A stretch of 27,454 nt of DNA from UBA4874 sp002399435 (GTDB lineage Bacteria; Bacillota; Clostridia; Caldicoprobacterales; DTU083): positions 1 through 27,454 of the forward strand of contig DAISGI010000034.1 of assembly GCA_036823195.1 (NCBI GenBank). Direction: 5' to 3'. Positions 1 through 7,843 of this stretch are shown here, piece by piece. The position numbers were made by a program, and so were the translations under genes. Numbering within the stretch: the first letter of the stretch is position 1; each line of letters starts with the position of its first letter. The notes below the pieces were generated by a model. It searched no databases, was not told the DNA's origin, and saw only the letters and a program-made list of their open reading frames with translations.

Positions 1-54
1 GTTGATTCCTTTGCTCTGTGCTTTTCTGTTGATTCCTTTGCTCTGTGCTTTTCT
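1..54. repeat. 27-bp perfect tandem duplication
   Basis: Positions 1-27 and 28-54 are identical 27-base units, and the array may continue left of the window. On the minus strand the unit is purine-rich (it contains AGAAAAGCACAGAGCAAAGG). Nothing in it looks coding. Confidence 0.85.
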
Positions 55-155
55 GCTGTACCATGCGCTGTCCTTCCTCACGGTTATTTTTCCTGCTGTT
101 CCATTTTTCCGCCTATCCTTGCGCCCTGCGCCTTTCGCCGTTATTACATCTTCTT

Positions 156-304
156 TTATACTGCTTTCTGTGCTATATATATTTTTTGCTTTTATCTTTT
201 ATATTGTAGCTTCAGCTTCGCTTATACTGCTTTCTGTTCTATATATATTTTTTGTTCTTATCTTTTATATTGTAGTCTCTATTGTAGCTTCCGCTTCGCT
301 TATA
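156..304. repeat. 66-bp period direct repeat, two copies plus a partial third
   Basis: Positions 156-209 and 222-275 match over 54 bases with three differences, giving a 66-base period. A shortened third copy at 280-304 matches 202-226 with one difference. The unit is AT-rich and contains TATATATA runs. It lies between fumA and the left edge, outside any supported gene. Confidence 0.8.
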
Positions 305-351
305 TACCCGCCCGCGCCGCCGGACATGCTATTGCTTACAGAAAAACCGCT

Positions 352-408
352 GCAGAAGCACTACAGAAGCATTGCGCAAGCACTACAGAAGCACTGCAGA
401 AGCACTAT
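352..408. repeat. Short imperfect tandem repeats at the fumA stop codon
   Basis: Variants of GCAGAAGCACTA recur about four times, and the block runs up to and into the fumA stop codon (405-407). On the minus strand it lies directly downstream of fumA. It contains the palindrome TTGCGCAA but no stem followed by a clean T-run, so I do not call a terminator. Confidence 0.6.
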
Positions 409-1244
409 AGCACCGCTTCGGCATGCCGTGCCACATGGCATTGAATATTGACTGCCACAGGAAGTGCGGCAAGATGGGTAGGAAAGGTTTCCACAGAAAC
501 GGCCAGGGCGGTGGTCCTTCCGCCCAGGCCCTGGGGACCGATCCCCGTTTTATTGACAGACGCAAGCAGTTCCTGTTCCAGGGCAGCCAGATCCGGATCC
601 GGGTTGGGGGCTCCCGCCTTCCTCAACAGGGCTTTTTTGGAGAGATACGCCGCCTTTTCCATCGTGCCGCCGATCCCCACTCCCAGGATTACGGGAGGGC
701 ATGGGTTGGCGCCTGCCCGGATCATTGTATCCAGCACAAATTTTTTGACACCCTCGATTCCATCGGAAGGTTTCAGCATGCCGATCCGGCTCATATTTTC
801 ACTGCCGAATCCTTTGGGAGCCACGGTGATTTTCATCCGGTCCCCCTCGGTGATCTCCGTATGAAGCACTGCCGGAGTATTGTCGCCGGTGTTCTCTCTT
901 TTCAGCGGGGTGAGGACAGATTTGCGGAGATATCCTTTTTGATATCCGCGGCGCACTCCTTCGTTGACGGCATCCGTCAGGCCGCCTCCGGTGATATGCA
1001 CATCCTGACCGATTTCAAGAAATATGACCGCCATGCCGGTATCCTGACAGACCGGCAGATGCTCTGTCTCGGCCGTATCGATATTCCGGAGCAGCTGATC
1101 CAGGATCTGCATGCCAAAGGGAGATTCCTCCTTCTCCCGGGCCTGCCTCAGCAAGCTTTTCACATCCTCGCCCAGGTGGCAGCATGCCTCCACACACAGC
1201 TTTTCCACAGCGCCGGAAATTGTTTCTGCAGTGATTTCCTTCAT
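405..1244 (-). CDS. fumA: Fumarate hydratase (class I, iron-sulfur), alpha subunit
   Basis: The 279-residue product matches the alpha subunit of two-subunit Fe-S fumarate/tartrate dehydratases in length and motifs. These enzymes interconvert fumarate and malate in the cytoplasm with an oxygen-sensitive 4Fe-4S cluster. The three conserved cysteine contexts are visible: PVCQDTG (Cys66), NPCPP (Cys182) and NIQCHVARHAEAVL at the C-terminus (Cys269). The frame stays open upstream to 1358, but I place the start at the ATG at 1244 because AGGGAAAGGAAAC lies just before it, it gives the usual family length, and the extra 38 residues are repeat-derived. The gene follows the malic enzyme with a 113-base spacer, so the two are probably co-transcribed and both act on malate. 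The beta subunit needed for activity is not in the window. Confidence 0.93.
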   Translation of the reverse strand: MKEITAETISGAVEKLCVEACCHLGEDVKSLLRQAREKEESPFGMQILDQLLRNIDTAETEHLPVCQDTGMAVIFLEIGQDVHITGGGLTDAVNEGVRRGYQKGYLRKSVLTPLKRENTGDNTPAVLHTEITEGDRMKITVAPKGFGSENMSRIGMLKPSDGIEGVKKFVLDTMIRAGANPCPPVILGVGIGGTMEKAAYLSKKALLRKAGAPNPDPDLAALEQELLASVNKTGIGPQGLGGRTTALAVSVETFPTHLAALPVAVNIQCHVARHAEAVL

Positions 1245-1357
1245 GAGTTTCCTTTCCCTGATCATCTCTTGTTGTCTTTTGTTGCCTGTCTTCTCTTGTT
1301 GCCTGTCGTTTCCATTGCTTCCTGGCCCGCTCTGTTTCCTGCTCCATGGAGCGAGCA
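1245..1357 (-). repeat. Purine-rich repeat leader between malic enzyme and fumA
   Basis: On the minus strand the spacer is rich in A and G and contains GACAGGCAAC followed by AAGAGAA-type sequence twice with a 17-base period (plus-strand GTTGCCTGTC starts at 1281 and 1298). It ends at the fumA ribosome binding site. The frame is open through it, but the repeat-like composition argues against coding use. Confidence 0.55.
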
Positions 1358-2530
1358 TTACGCCCGGGCTACCCCGCTTTTTCGCGCAGCCTGTGCAACG
1401 GCTGCCGCAACAGCCAGCGGCACATTCTTATCAAATGGGGACGGCAGGATATTGTCTTCGTTTCGTTTCTCTTCCGGAACGGCGGATGCAATGGCATAAG
1501 CCGCTGCCATCTTCATTTCTTCGTTGATATCGGATGCCCGCACATCCAGTGCTCCGCGAAAGATGCCGGGAAAGGCCAGTACATTGTTGACCTGATTGGA
1601 ATAATCCGACCGTCCGGTGCCAACAATCCGGGCGCCGGCTTTCTTTGCCTCATCCGGATCAATCTCTGGAACCGGATTGGCCATCGCCAGTACAATGGAA
1701 TCCGGATTCATGGAACGGATCATTTCCGGAGAAACGATATTTGGTGCGGATACGCCGATAAATACATCCGAATTTTCCATAGCTGCAGCCAGATCACCCT
1801 TTCTTCCCTGTGGGTTGGTGATGCCTGCCAGTTTTTCTTTCATGAAATCATTTTTGGGATCCCCCGGAAAAAGAATTCCCTTGCGGCCGCATAGTGTCAT
1901 GGATTTTACACCCAGCTGAAGCAGCAGCCTGGCAACAGCAGAGCCGGCGGAGCCGATCCCATTGATTACCACTTTGATTTCGTCAAATTTCTTTCCCGTG
2001 ATCTTCAGGGCATTGATCAATGCCGCACTGCATACCACTGCCGTTCCATGCTGATCATCATGGAAGACCGGGATGTCCAGTGATTCTTTCAGGCGTCTCT
2101 CCACTTCATAGCATCGGGGCGCCCCAATATCCTCCAGATTGATGCCTCCGAAAGAAGGCGAAATATTTTCCACTGTGCGGACGATCTCATCCACATTCTG
2201 GGTATTCAGACAAATCGGGAAAGCATCCACACCGGCAAATTCCTTGAACAGGATGGATTTTCCCTCCATGACGGGCATGGCGGCCAGAGGACCGATGTTT
2301 CCCAGCCCCAATACGGCGGATCCGTCGGATACCACAGCCACCATATTGCCGCGTGCCGTATAACGATATACATCTTCCGGATTCTGATGGATTCTCCGGC
2401 AGGGCTCTGCCACACCGGGGGTATAGGCTGTGCTTAGATCATCCCGGTTGTTCACTGGTACCTTTGACTGTATGGCGATTTTTCCCTTTGCCTTTTCGTG
2501 AAGGGACAATGCTTTTTGTCCATAATCCAT
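1358..2530 (-). CDS. NAD(P)-dependent malic enzyme
   Basis: The 390-residue protein is a short-form bacterial malic enzyme, which oxidatively decarboxylates malate to pyruvate and CO2 with reduction of NAD(P). Visible signatures are the catalytic tyrosine region AYTPGVAEPC (Tyr36), the lysine in MEGKSILFKEFAG (Lys91), the metal ligands Glu133-Asp134 in INLEDIGAP and the aspartates in VFHDDQHGT, and a Rossmann motif GIGSAGSA (191-198). Length fits the about 390-410 residue family without a phosphotransacetylase extension. The ATG at 2530 has a strong GAGGAGG eight bases upstream. It is first in a two-gene unit with fumA, so fumarate, malate and pyruvate are linked in one transcript. The cofactor (NAD or NADP) cannot be read safely from the sequence. 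Confidence 0.95.
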   Translation of the reverse strand: MDYGQKALSLHEKAKGKIAIQSKVPVNNRDDLSTAYTPGVAEPCRRIHQNPEDVYRYTARGNMVAVVSDGSAVLGLGNIGPLAAMPVMEGKSILFKEFAGVDAFPICLNTQNVDEIVRTVENISPSFGGINLEDIGAPRCYEVERRLKESLDIPVFHDDQHGTAVVCSAALINALKITGKKFDEIKVVINGIGSAGSAVARLLLQLGVKSMTLCGRKGILFPGDPKNDFMKEKLAGITNPQGRKGDLAAAMENSDVFIGVSAPNIVSPEMIRSMNPDSIVLAMANPVPEIDPDEAKKAGARIVGTGRSDYSNQVNNVLAFPGIFRGALDVRASDINEEMKMAAAYAIASAVPEEKRNEDNILPSPFDKNVPLAVAAAVAQAARKSGVARA

Positions 2531-2602
2531 ATGCAGGCCTCCTCATGTAAAGTTTAAATACTTATAATTACCCAAATGATTGGTTTGGGAACACCATGAT
2601 TT

Positions 2603-2683
2603 ATTATATCATGATTATATCATGATTATTTCATGGGGGAATCCTCCCGAAAAATTAAATCTGTTTCTTTGCTGTTTATTATA
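2603..2683 (-). promoter_or_regulatory. Three tandem extended -10 elements for the malic enzyme operon
   Basis: On the minus strand, TATAAT occurs three times (plus-strand ATTATA at 2603-2608, 2614-2619 and 2678-2683), each in the context ATGATATAAT, which supplies the TGn extension. No good -35 box is seen at 17 bases from any of them. They read toward the malic enzyme, leaving leaders of about 70 to 145 bases. The multiplication comes from the 64-bp duplication in this spacer. Confidence 0.5.
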
Positions 2684-2742
2684 TCATGATTATTTCATGC
2701 GAGAATTCTCCCGGAAAATTAAAATTTATTTCTTTGTTGTTT
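2615..2742. repeat. About 64-bp tandem direct repeat in the mae-walJ spacer
   Basis: Positions 2615-2677 and 2679-2742 are two diverged copies of one unit, each opening with TTATATCATGATTATTTCATG-type sequence and ending in TTTCTTTG(C/T)TGTTT. The two copies differ at several bases, so the duplication is not recent. The unit carries ATCATGAT palindromes and, on the minus strand, a TATAAT box. It lies in the spacer between two divergent genes and could affect either promoter. Confidence 0.8.
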
Positions 2743-2748
2743 CTTTGA

Positions 2749-2778
2749 TTGAAGCGGTTTGCCCTGGTGTGATATAAT
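2749..2778 (+). promoter_or_regulatory. Promoter of the walJ operon (extended -10)
   Basis: TTGAAG (2749-2754) is followed after 18 bases by TGATATAAT, an extended -10 whose TATAAT is at 2773-2778. Transcription would start near 2785, about 27 bases before the walJ ATG. Confidence 0.65.
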
Positions 2779-2811
2779 CTGTTCCAGAGAGAAACAAACG
2801 GGGGGTCGTCA

Positions 2812-3609
2812 ATGGATTTCAGGGTTTGTTCGCTTTTCAGCGGAAGCAGCGGAAATTCCACCTATATCGGTGCAGAAAAGACACATATCCTGGTGGATGC
2901 AGGGCTGCCGGGCAGGAACATTGTTGCCGGGCTGAAACAGGTCGGCATTGACGGCAGGGATCTAACGGGAATTCTGATTACCCATGAGCATTCGGATCAT
3001 ATCAGGGGGGCCGGGGTTTTGTCCCGGAAATTCAATCTTCCCATTTATGCCAATGAAGGTACCTGGGAAGCCATGGACGCCAAAATCGGAAGAGTGGCTC
3101 CGAATAATCGCAGGGTGTTTGACAATAATATGGATTTTTATATTGACGACATCAATGTCCAGCCTTATGAGATCCCTCATGACGCAGCAGATCCGGTCGG
3201 CTTCAACTTCTGCTTTCAAAACAAAAAAATTAGTATCGCCACCGATTTGGGGCACACTAACAGTAAAATTATAAAAACTGTTATGGACTCGGATTTGGTG
3301 ATTCTTGAGGCCAATCACGATCTGGATATGCTAAAAGCCGGACCGTATCCCGTGTATCTGAAGAAGAGGATCCTGGGCAGAAAAGGACATCTTTCCAATG
3401 AAGATTCCGGTAAAACCTTACTGGAGCTGATCAAGGGAAGCGTGACCCATGTTCTGCTGGCCCATTTAAGCAAGCAGAACAATTATCCCCAGCTGGCGTA
3501 TCAGACCGTGACGGATATTTTGGAATCCAACGGTGTACGGGTGGGCCGGGATATTTTGGTGGATATGACATATCGGGACAGAGCCAGCAATTTCTATCAT
3601 ATCAGATGA
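2812..3609 (+). CDS. walJ: WalJ/YycJ-type metallo-beta-lactamase-fold hydrolase
   Basis: The 265-residue cytoplasmic protein has the metallo-beta-lactamase fold of the YycJ/WalJ family, thought to act as a nuclease and linked to coordinating cell division with DNA replication in Firmicutes. The opening SLFSGSSGNSTYIG and the metal-binding HEHSDH motif (residues 58-63) are clear. Further histidines and aspartates that fit the two-metal site lie in EIPHDAADP, IATDLGHT and VLLAHLSKQNN. Length is normal. The ATG at 2812 follows a GGGGGG run. The Bacillus arrangement walRKHIJ-htrC-rlmH is partly kept here (walJ, htrA, rlmH), but no walR or walK precedes it and an extended -10 promoter lies immediately upstream. 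Confidence 0.92.
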   Translation: MDFRVCSLFSGSSGNSTYIGAEKTHILVDAGLPGRNIVAGLKQVGIDGRDLTGILITHEHSDHIRGAGVLSRKFNLPIYANEGTWEAMDAKIGRVAPNNRRVFDNNMDFYIDDINVQPYEIPHDAADPVGFNFCFQNKKISIATDLGHTNSKIIKTVMDSDLVILEANHDLDMLKAGPYPVYLKKRILGRKGHLSNEDSGKTLLELIKGSVTHVLLAHLSKQNNYPQLAYQTVTDILESNGVRVGRDILVDMTYRDRASNFYHIR

Positions 3610-3683
3610 TTTGAAAGGAATTCTGTGTCCTGTGTCACTCCGGAATCCAAAGCAGGTTCTGACAGTATTCTGGAGGGAAAGAC

Positions 3684-4814
3684 TTGCACAGAAAATTCTG
3701 TTTAAGCATAATTGTATTTTCAATATTTTTTTTACCTTCCTGCAGCGTTTCCCGGCGTCCCGGCACTTTGGGAAATTCCGGAAAAATCTATGAGTATACG
3801 CAGCCCCGGTCTTCCGATTCCGTGGAAGAGTCGCAATCTTCCGGGGACCCTGTTGCATCCGGGGCAGTGGCAAAGGCCGCGGCAAAGGTAAGGCCGTCCG
3901 TGGTGGGAATATCGGCGACGCATATCCAGCGGAATAAGGGCCTGGGAAGGTTGGAAACCGTGGAAGGGGTTGGATCAGGCCTGATTGTCAGTGCCGACGG
4001 ATACATTCTGACCAATGATCATGTAGCGGGAGCCAGTGTGCAAAACCTTGTCGTCATCCTGCAAAACGGGGATGAGCTGAACGGAAAAGTACTTTGGACG
4101 GATCCCACCCTGGATCTGGCTGTGGTGAAAGTCCGTGCTTCCGGCCTTCCGGCCGCGGAGCTGGGCAACAGCGAAAAGCTGGTCGTCGGCGAAGTCGCCA
4201 TTGCCATTGGGACTCCACTGGGCCTTCAGTTTCAGCACACCACTACGGCGGGGATTATCAGTGCTCTCGATCGCACGGTGCAGGTGGGGACCGAAAAGGG
4301 CCAGAACTTCATGGAGGATTTAATACAGACGGACGCATCCATCAATCCCGGCAACAGCGGCGGACCCCTGGTCAATGCCCGGGGACAGATTGTGGGGATC
4401 AACACGGTAAAAGTGGTCAGCGCGGAAGGAATTGGATTTGCCATTCCCATTGACGTGGCCAAACCCATTGTAAAACATTTTATGGAGGACGGTGAATTTA
4501 CTACTCCCTATATTGGAATCGTCGGCTATGATAAGGACATTGCCCATTACTACAAACAGGACGACAGTCTGGCCGATGGAGTATATATCGTGGATCTGGA
4601 TCCAAGAGGGCCGGCGTATCAAAGCGGTATCCGGGTGGACGATATCCTGACCCGGGTGGATGGTCAGCCGGTCACCAGGATGTTGGAACTCCGGACAGCC
4701 GTTTATTCCAACCGGATCGGGGATACCATCGAAGTTGTTGTCATAAGAGGCGGAAAACAGAAGAACGTCCACATGACACTGAAACAGCGCCCTGTTTCCC
4801 CGGCGACGGAATGA
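3684..4814 (+). CDS. htrA: HtrA/DegP-family serine protease, probable lipoprotein
   Basis: The 376-residue protein is an envelope quality-control protease of the HtrA family. The catalytic triad is intact: His113 in LTNDHVAG, Asp144 in DPTLDLAVVKV and Ser225 in NPGNSGGPLVN. One PDZ domain follows at about 275-370. The N-terminus is a short hydrophobic signal (about 5-19) ending LPSC, with Cys20 a plausible lipidation site, rather than the long transmembrane anchor usual in Bacillus HtrA proteins. The TTG start at 3684 is chosen because GGAGGG lies at 3672-3677 with ideal spacing and it gives the signal peptide. It follows walJ by 74 bases, as htrC follows yycJ in Bacillus, and is probably co-transcribed with it. 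Whether Cys20 is really lipidated is inference, since proline at -2 is not the ideal lipobox. Confidence 0.93.
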   Translation: MHRKFCLSIIVFSIFFLPSCSVSRRPGTLGNSGKIYEYTQPRSSDSVEESQSSGDPVASGAVAKAAAKVRPSVVGISATHIQRNKGLGRLETVEGVGSGLIVSADGYILTNDHVAGASVQNLVVILQNGDELNGKVLWTDPTLDLAVVKVRASGLPAAELGNSEKLVVGEVAIAIGTPLGLQFQHTTTAGIISALDRTVQVGTEKGQNFMEDLIQTDASINPGNSGGPLVNARGQIVGINTVKVVSAEGIGFAIPIDVAKPIVKHFMEDGEFTTPYIGIVGYDKDIAHYYKQDDSLADGVYIVDLDPRGPAYQSGIRVDDILTRVDGQPVTRMLELRTAVYSNRIGDTIEVVVIRGGKQKNVHMTLKQRPVSPATE

Positions 4815-4860
4815 TTCCCGAAAGGAAAGGCTCCTGAGGAGCGGACTGGCCATTTGTTTC

Positions 4861-4898
4861 GCTTAGTCTCGCTTAGTTTTACTTAGTTTTGCTTATCA
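4861..4898. repeat. 10-bp tandem repeat, four units
   Basis: A ten-base unit close to GCTTAGTTTT occurs four times (4861-4870, 4871-4880, 4881-4890, and a degenerate 4891-4898) between the htrA stop and its terminator. No coding or protein-binding role is evident. Confidence 0.7.
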
Positions 4899-4919
4899 AT
4901 AAAAAAGCTTCCTGGGGAT

Positions 4920-4962
4920 CCTCCGGCAGTACGATCCAAAAAACAACTGCCGGAGGCCTTTT
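4920..4962 (+). terminator. Rho-independent terminator after htrA
   Basis: CCTCCGGCAGT (4920-4930) pairs perfectly with ACTGCCGGAGG (4946-4956), an 11-bp stem with a 15-base loop, followed by CCTTTTCT. It would end the walJ-htrA transcript about 105 bases after the htrA stop and separate it from the CPBP-rlmH pair. The T-run is short, so readthrough is possible. Confidence 0.7.
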
Positions 4963-5050
4963 CTGTCAAAAATCAATGTCTGACTATTTACTTGCTGCCA
5001 CTCATACTATATGATAGTTATGATAGTACTGAGGGAAGGGAGGAGTTTCA

Positions 5051-6052
5051 TTGGACAATAAAACGGAGCCAGCACGATTGGAAGAAGAGGGGAGAAGAAC
5101 CCCAACTCCTTTGGCAGGCAGTATCCTGTATCTGCTTGTCCTGTTGCTGATGATGCTGAATTCCATTGTGTCTCAACGGATTCGGCCGGCCGGACATTTT
5201 TATTATATTTATATGCTTCTTGTTCAGATCGCTACCATAGGTCTCCCGCCGTTTCTTTATCTGACCATCCATCGGATGGATATTCGAAAAGCGGTGCGAT
5301 GGAATAAAATCCGGGTTTCGGAAGCTTTGCTGTGCATTGGGATGGCATTTTTCGGATACGGCGTGATTGTCTTTATCAATCTGCTATGGACTTTGTTCCT
5401 GAGCCGTTTTGGTACACCGCCGACTCAGCAGCTTCCGTCCATTGAGTCGGGATCGGATTTTTTAGCGGCGATTATTGTGATCGCCGGCATTCCTGCCCTG
5501 TTGGAGGAGTTCCTGTTCCGGGGCACCATCCAGAGGGGGTATGAAAGATTCGGGAAAACAGCTTCCATTTTACTGACCGGCATTCTGTTTGCCCTCCTGC
5601 ACCTGGACATCGCCTCCGTACCGTCCATTCTTCTCATGGGTGTGCTGCTTTGCTTTCTTACCTACCGGGCGGATTCCCTTTTTGCCGGCGCCATTTACCA
5701 TTTCACAAACAATATCATTGCTGTCGCGATCACCTATCTGTCCGGCATGATATCCAGGCATTTTCCCGTGGAAGGCATGGCGGACCTGACGAATATCCCT
5801 CCGGAAACATTGAAGATGATGGTTGTCGCGTGGGGAGTAATAGGAATCATCTCATTTGTCCTGTTTCTTGGCTGCCTGATCGGATTTTACCGGATCACCG
5901 AGGGAAAGCAGGAGGTTTTGCCTGCTGATCCCAACCATGCGCCCAGCCGCAGGTTCCTTCAGCTTTTTCCGGCAATTCTGGCAGTTGTCATTATACTGAT
6001 TCTCCTGGCATTTCAGGTTGTGGAAATGATCCACCCCCTGCCGGCCTTATGA
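5051..6052 (+). CDS. CPBP-family intramembrane glutamic protease
   Basis: The 333-residue multi-pass membrane protein belongs to the CAAX-protease and bacteriocin-processing (CPBP/Abi) family. All three active-site motifs are present: EEFLFR (Glu152-Glu153, Arg157), FALLH (Phe180 to His184) and HFTNN (His217, Asn221). Hydrophobic helices are visible at about 22-41, 51-71, 91-117, 135-151, 170-187, 190-205 and 211-231, with two more near the C-terminus. The TTG start at 5051 is preceded by GGGAGGAG. Its ATG/TGA junction overlaps rlmH, so the two are translationally coupled. In Bacillus htrC is followed directly by rlmH, so this gene sits as an insertion in the conserved order. The substrate is unknown. 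Confidence 0.88.
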   Translation: MDNKTEPARLEEEGRRTPTPLAGSILYLLVLLLMMLNSIVSQRIRPAGHFYYIYMLLVQIATIGLPPFLYLTIHRMDIRKAVRWNKIRVSEALLCIGMAFFGYGVIVFINLLWTLFLSRFGTPPTQQLPSIESGSDFLAAIIVIAGIPALLEEFLFRGTIQRGYERFGKTASILLTGILFALLHLDIASVPSILLMGVLLCFLTYRADSLFAGAIYHFTNNIIAVAITYLSGMISRHFPVEGMADLTNIPPETLKMMVVAWGVIGIISFVLFLGCLIGFYRITEGKQEVLPADPNHAPSRRFLQLFPAILAVVIILILLAFQVVEMIHPLPAL

Positions 6053-6531
6053 TGGATATACAGATTCTTTGCGTCGGGAAAATAAAAGAGGCGTATTTTG
6101 CCCGGGGGATATCGGAATATCTCAAGCGTCTTCAGCGCTATGCAAAGATGAAGATCACGGAAGTGGCGGATGAGCGGGCTCCTGAGAGCTTGTCACCGGC
6201 TGAAATGGCTGCGGTAAAGAAAAAGGAAGGCGCCCGGCTTCATAGATTTCTCAGGGAAGACGCCGTAACCATAGTGCTGGCTGTGGAAGGCAAATCCATG
6301 ACTTCCGGGCAGTTTGCGGAAACCATCCGTCAATATGGTCTGGCGGGACGAAGCCGCCTGGACTTTGTCATAGGCGGATCTCTGGGACTGGACCCGTCCA
6401 TTCTCCGGCAGGCAGATCTGCTCTTGTCCTTTTCCCGGTTCACATTTCCCCATCAGCTGATGCGTCTGATTGCACTGGAGCAGATCTACCGGGCATTCCG
6501 TATCATAAATGGAGAGCCGTATCATAAATAA
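6049..6531 (+). CDS. rlmH: 23S rRNA (pseudouridine1915-N3)-methyltransferase RlmH
   Basis: This 160-residue (or 159 if the second ATG is used) SPOUT-class methyltransferase uses SAM to methylate pseudouridine 1915 in helix 69 of 23S rRNA in the assembled ribosome. Family signatures are MDIQILCVGKIKE at the start, the SAM-binding loop FVIGGSLGLD, and the C-terminal knot region SFTFPHQLMRL-like (here FSRFTFPHQLMRL) through EQIYRAFRIINGEPYHK. Length is exactly that of the family. The start overlaps the end of the CPBP gene by four bases (ATGA), with a second ATG at 6052. It ends the conserved chromosomal block; the next region differs in composition. Confidence 0.96.
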   Translation: MMDIQILCVGKIKEAYFARGISEYLKRLQRYAKMKITEVADERAPESLSPAEMAAVKKKEGARLHRFLREDAVTIVLAVEGKSMTSGQFAETIRQYGLAGRSRLDFVIGGSLGLDPSILRQADLLLSFSRFTFPHQLMRLIALEQIYRAFRIINGEPYHK

Positions 6532-6591
6532 GTTATGGACATGTCACATTGACATTCCAAATATAAGAGAAGGCCATGATTCAGAATTGGC

Positions 6592-6620
6592 TTTGCTATC
6601 TTCAACAGCTTTGATATAAT
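6592..6620 (+). promoter_or_regulatory. Promoter of the ImmA-DUF4411 cassette (extended -10)
   Basis: TTTGATATAAT has its TATAAT at 6615-6620 with a TG extension. A weak -35 (TTTGCT, 6592-6597) lies 17 bases upstream. The start of transcription would fall near 6627, downstream of an in-frame ATG at 6623, which is one reason to place the protein start at 6677. Confidence 0.65.
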
Positions 6621-6676
6621 AAATGCAGAAGTTCAGGGAAAAGATTATGAAAAGACATTGGAAAGGAGGGAGATTT

Positions 6677-7843
6677 ATGAAAACCGAAGTGGATGTTGAG
6701 CCAGTCATAATGGATTGGGTAGAGCGCTATGTACAGACTGATAAAATCAGCTCCTCTTTGCTGGACAATTTTGAAAACTGGAAGGCTGGAAAGAAAAAGC
6801 CTACTTTCAATCAACTGGAAAAGTTCAGTAGGGCAACACATGTACCATTAGGTTACTTTTTTTTAAGAACTCCTCCCGTGGAAGATCTTCCTCTTCTTAA
6901 ATATCGGACAATAGATAGTCTCAAATTACAGAATCCGAGTCGGGATTTAATTGAGACAATTCATGATATGGAAAACATACAGGACTGGATGAGGAATTAT
7001 CTGATTACATCGGAAGAAGCAAGGCTGGACTTTGTTGGCTCTCAAAGGGATCATTCGGTTCCCGGGGAAATTGCGACGCAGATGCGGCACGACATGGGCT
7101 TGAACGTGGATTGGTTTCGAAAAAGTAAAGATGCCAGTGATTCTTTTAAAAGAATACGTACACAGGCACAGGCACTGGGTATTCTTGTTTTTATGAATGG
7201 CATTGTGGGAAACAATACGCAACGAAAATTGGATATTGAAGAATTTCGGGCATTTACTTTGCTTGATTCTTATGCTCCGCTTATTTTCATCAACAGAAAC
7301 GATTCTTCGAATGGAATGTTATTTTCCCTGGTGCATGAGATGGCTCATGTTTGGCTTGGCAGGGATAACTTTTTCAATGATCGGTACAGTTATGCGACAG
7401 GAATTGACAATGTGGAGGTTCTTTGCAATGCAATCGCTGCAGAGATTCTTGTACCACATAATACTTTTATCCAACAATGGAGGGAGAAGTTCCATTATGA
7501 TCATGAGAAGATAATTGCTTCCATTGCCGCCTACTTTAGATGCGGGAGAACGGTGATCGCCAGGAAAGCTCTTACGAACGACTATATTGGCATTCAGGAA
7601 TATAAAGAAATTGCCCGGGATGCCATCCGGCATTTTGATCAATTACAGGGTAAAAGGAAAGAAGAGGAATCCGGTGGCAATTACTATAACACAGCGGCCA
7701 GCCGAATGGACGAACGTTTTCTGGACGCCATAGCCGGAAGCATTCAGGAAGGCAAAACATTGTACTCTGAGGCATTTCGTCTTACTCATACAAACCGCAA
7801 AACATTTTCTAATTTACTTATAAAAATAAGGGGTGTAGAGTGA
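6677..7843 (+). CDS. ImmA/IrrE-family metallo-endopeptidase
   Basis: The 388-residue protein resembles ImmA/IrrE (DUF955) zinc peptidases, which cleave partner repressors or antitoxins. The zinc motif HEMAH is at 220-224, and the third ligand is probably Glu256 in NAIAAEILVP. The N-terminal 65 residues (including NWKAGKKKPTFNQLEKFSR) look like the second half of an XRE-type helix-turn-helix, common in this subfamily, followed by FFLRTPP and LPLLKYRT signatures. The ATG at 6677 is preceded by AGGAGGG with ideal spacing. It overlaps the next gene by one base (TGATG), so the pair is coupled. The region looks richer in A/T and in codons such as AAA, ATA and TTT than its neighbours, consistent with recent gain. 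The natural substrate is unknown. Confidence 0.9.
   Translation: MKTEVDVEPVIMDWVERYVQTDKISSSLLDNFENWKAGKKKPTFNQLEKFSRATHVPLGYFFLRTPPVEDLPLLKYRTIDSLKLQNPSRDLIETIHDMENIQDWMRNYLITSEEARLDFVGSQRDHSVPGEIATQMRHDMGLNVDWFRKSKDASDSFKRIRTQAQALGILVFMNGIVGNNTQRKLDIEEFRAFTLLDSYAPLIFINRNDSSNGMLFSLVHEMAHVWLGRDNFFNDRYSYATGIDNVEVLCNAIAAEILVPHNTFIQQWREKFHYDHEKIIASIAAYFRCGRTVIARKALTNDYIGIQEYKEIARDAIRHFDQLQGKRKEEESGGNYYNTAASRMDERFLDAIAGSIQEGKTLYSEAFRLTHTNRKTFSNLLIKIRGVE

Larger units (their letters stand above)
1..404. other. Repeat-rich non-coding region at the left edge
   Basis: No convincing gene is seen here. An open plus-strand frame exists, but its translation is a low-complexity run of Leu, Ile, Phe and Ser produced by the repeats. 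Read on the minus strand the region is A- and purine-rich, like the leaders before other genes in this window. It may therefore be the 3' flank of fumA plus the leader of a minus-strand gene beyond the edge, possibly the fumarase beta subunit. That last point is inference. Confidence 0.6.

Noticed and set aside
2..451. Open frame of 149 codons on the plus strand
   Set aside because: Low-complexity translation created by tandem repeats; it overlaps the 3' end of fumA on the other strand, begins at the window edge and has no ribosome site.
1245..1358. Longer fumA start at 1358
   Set aside because: The added residues come from repeat-rich leader and have no match to the family; ATG 1244 gives the usual length and has a ribosome site.
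423..1499. Long plus-strand open frame opposite fumA and the end of the malic enzyme gene
   Set aside because: Antisense shadow of two well-identified enzymes; its translation has no recognisable domain.
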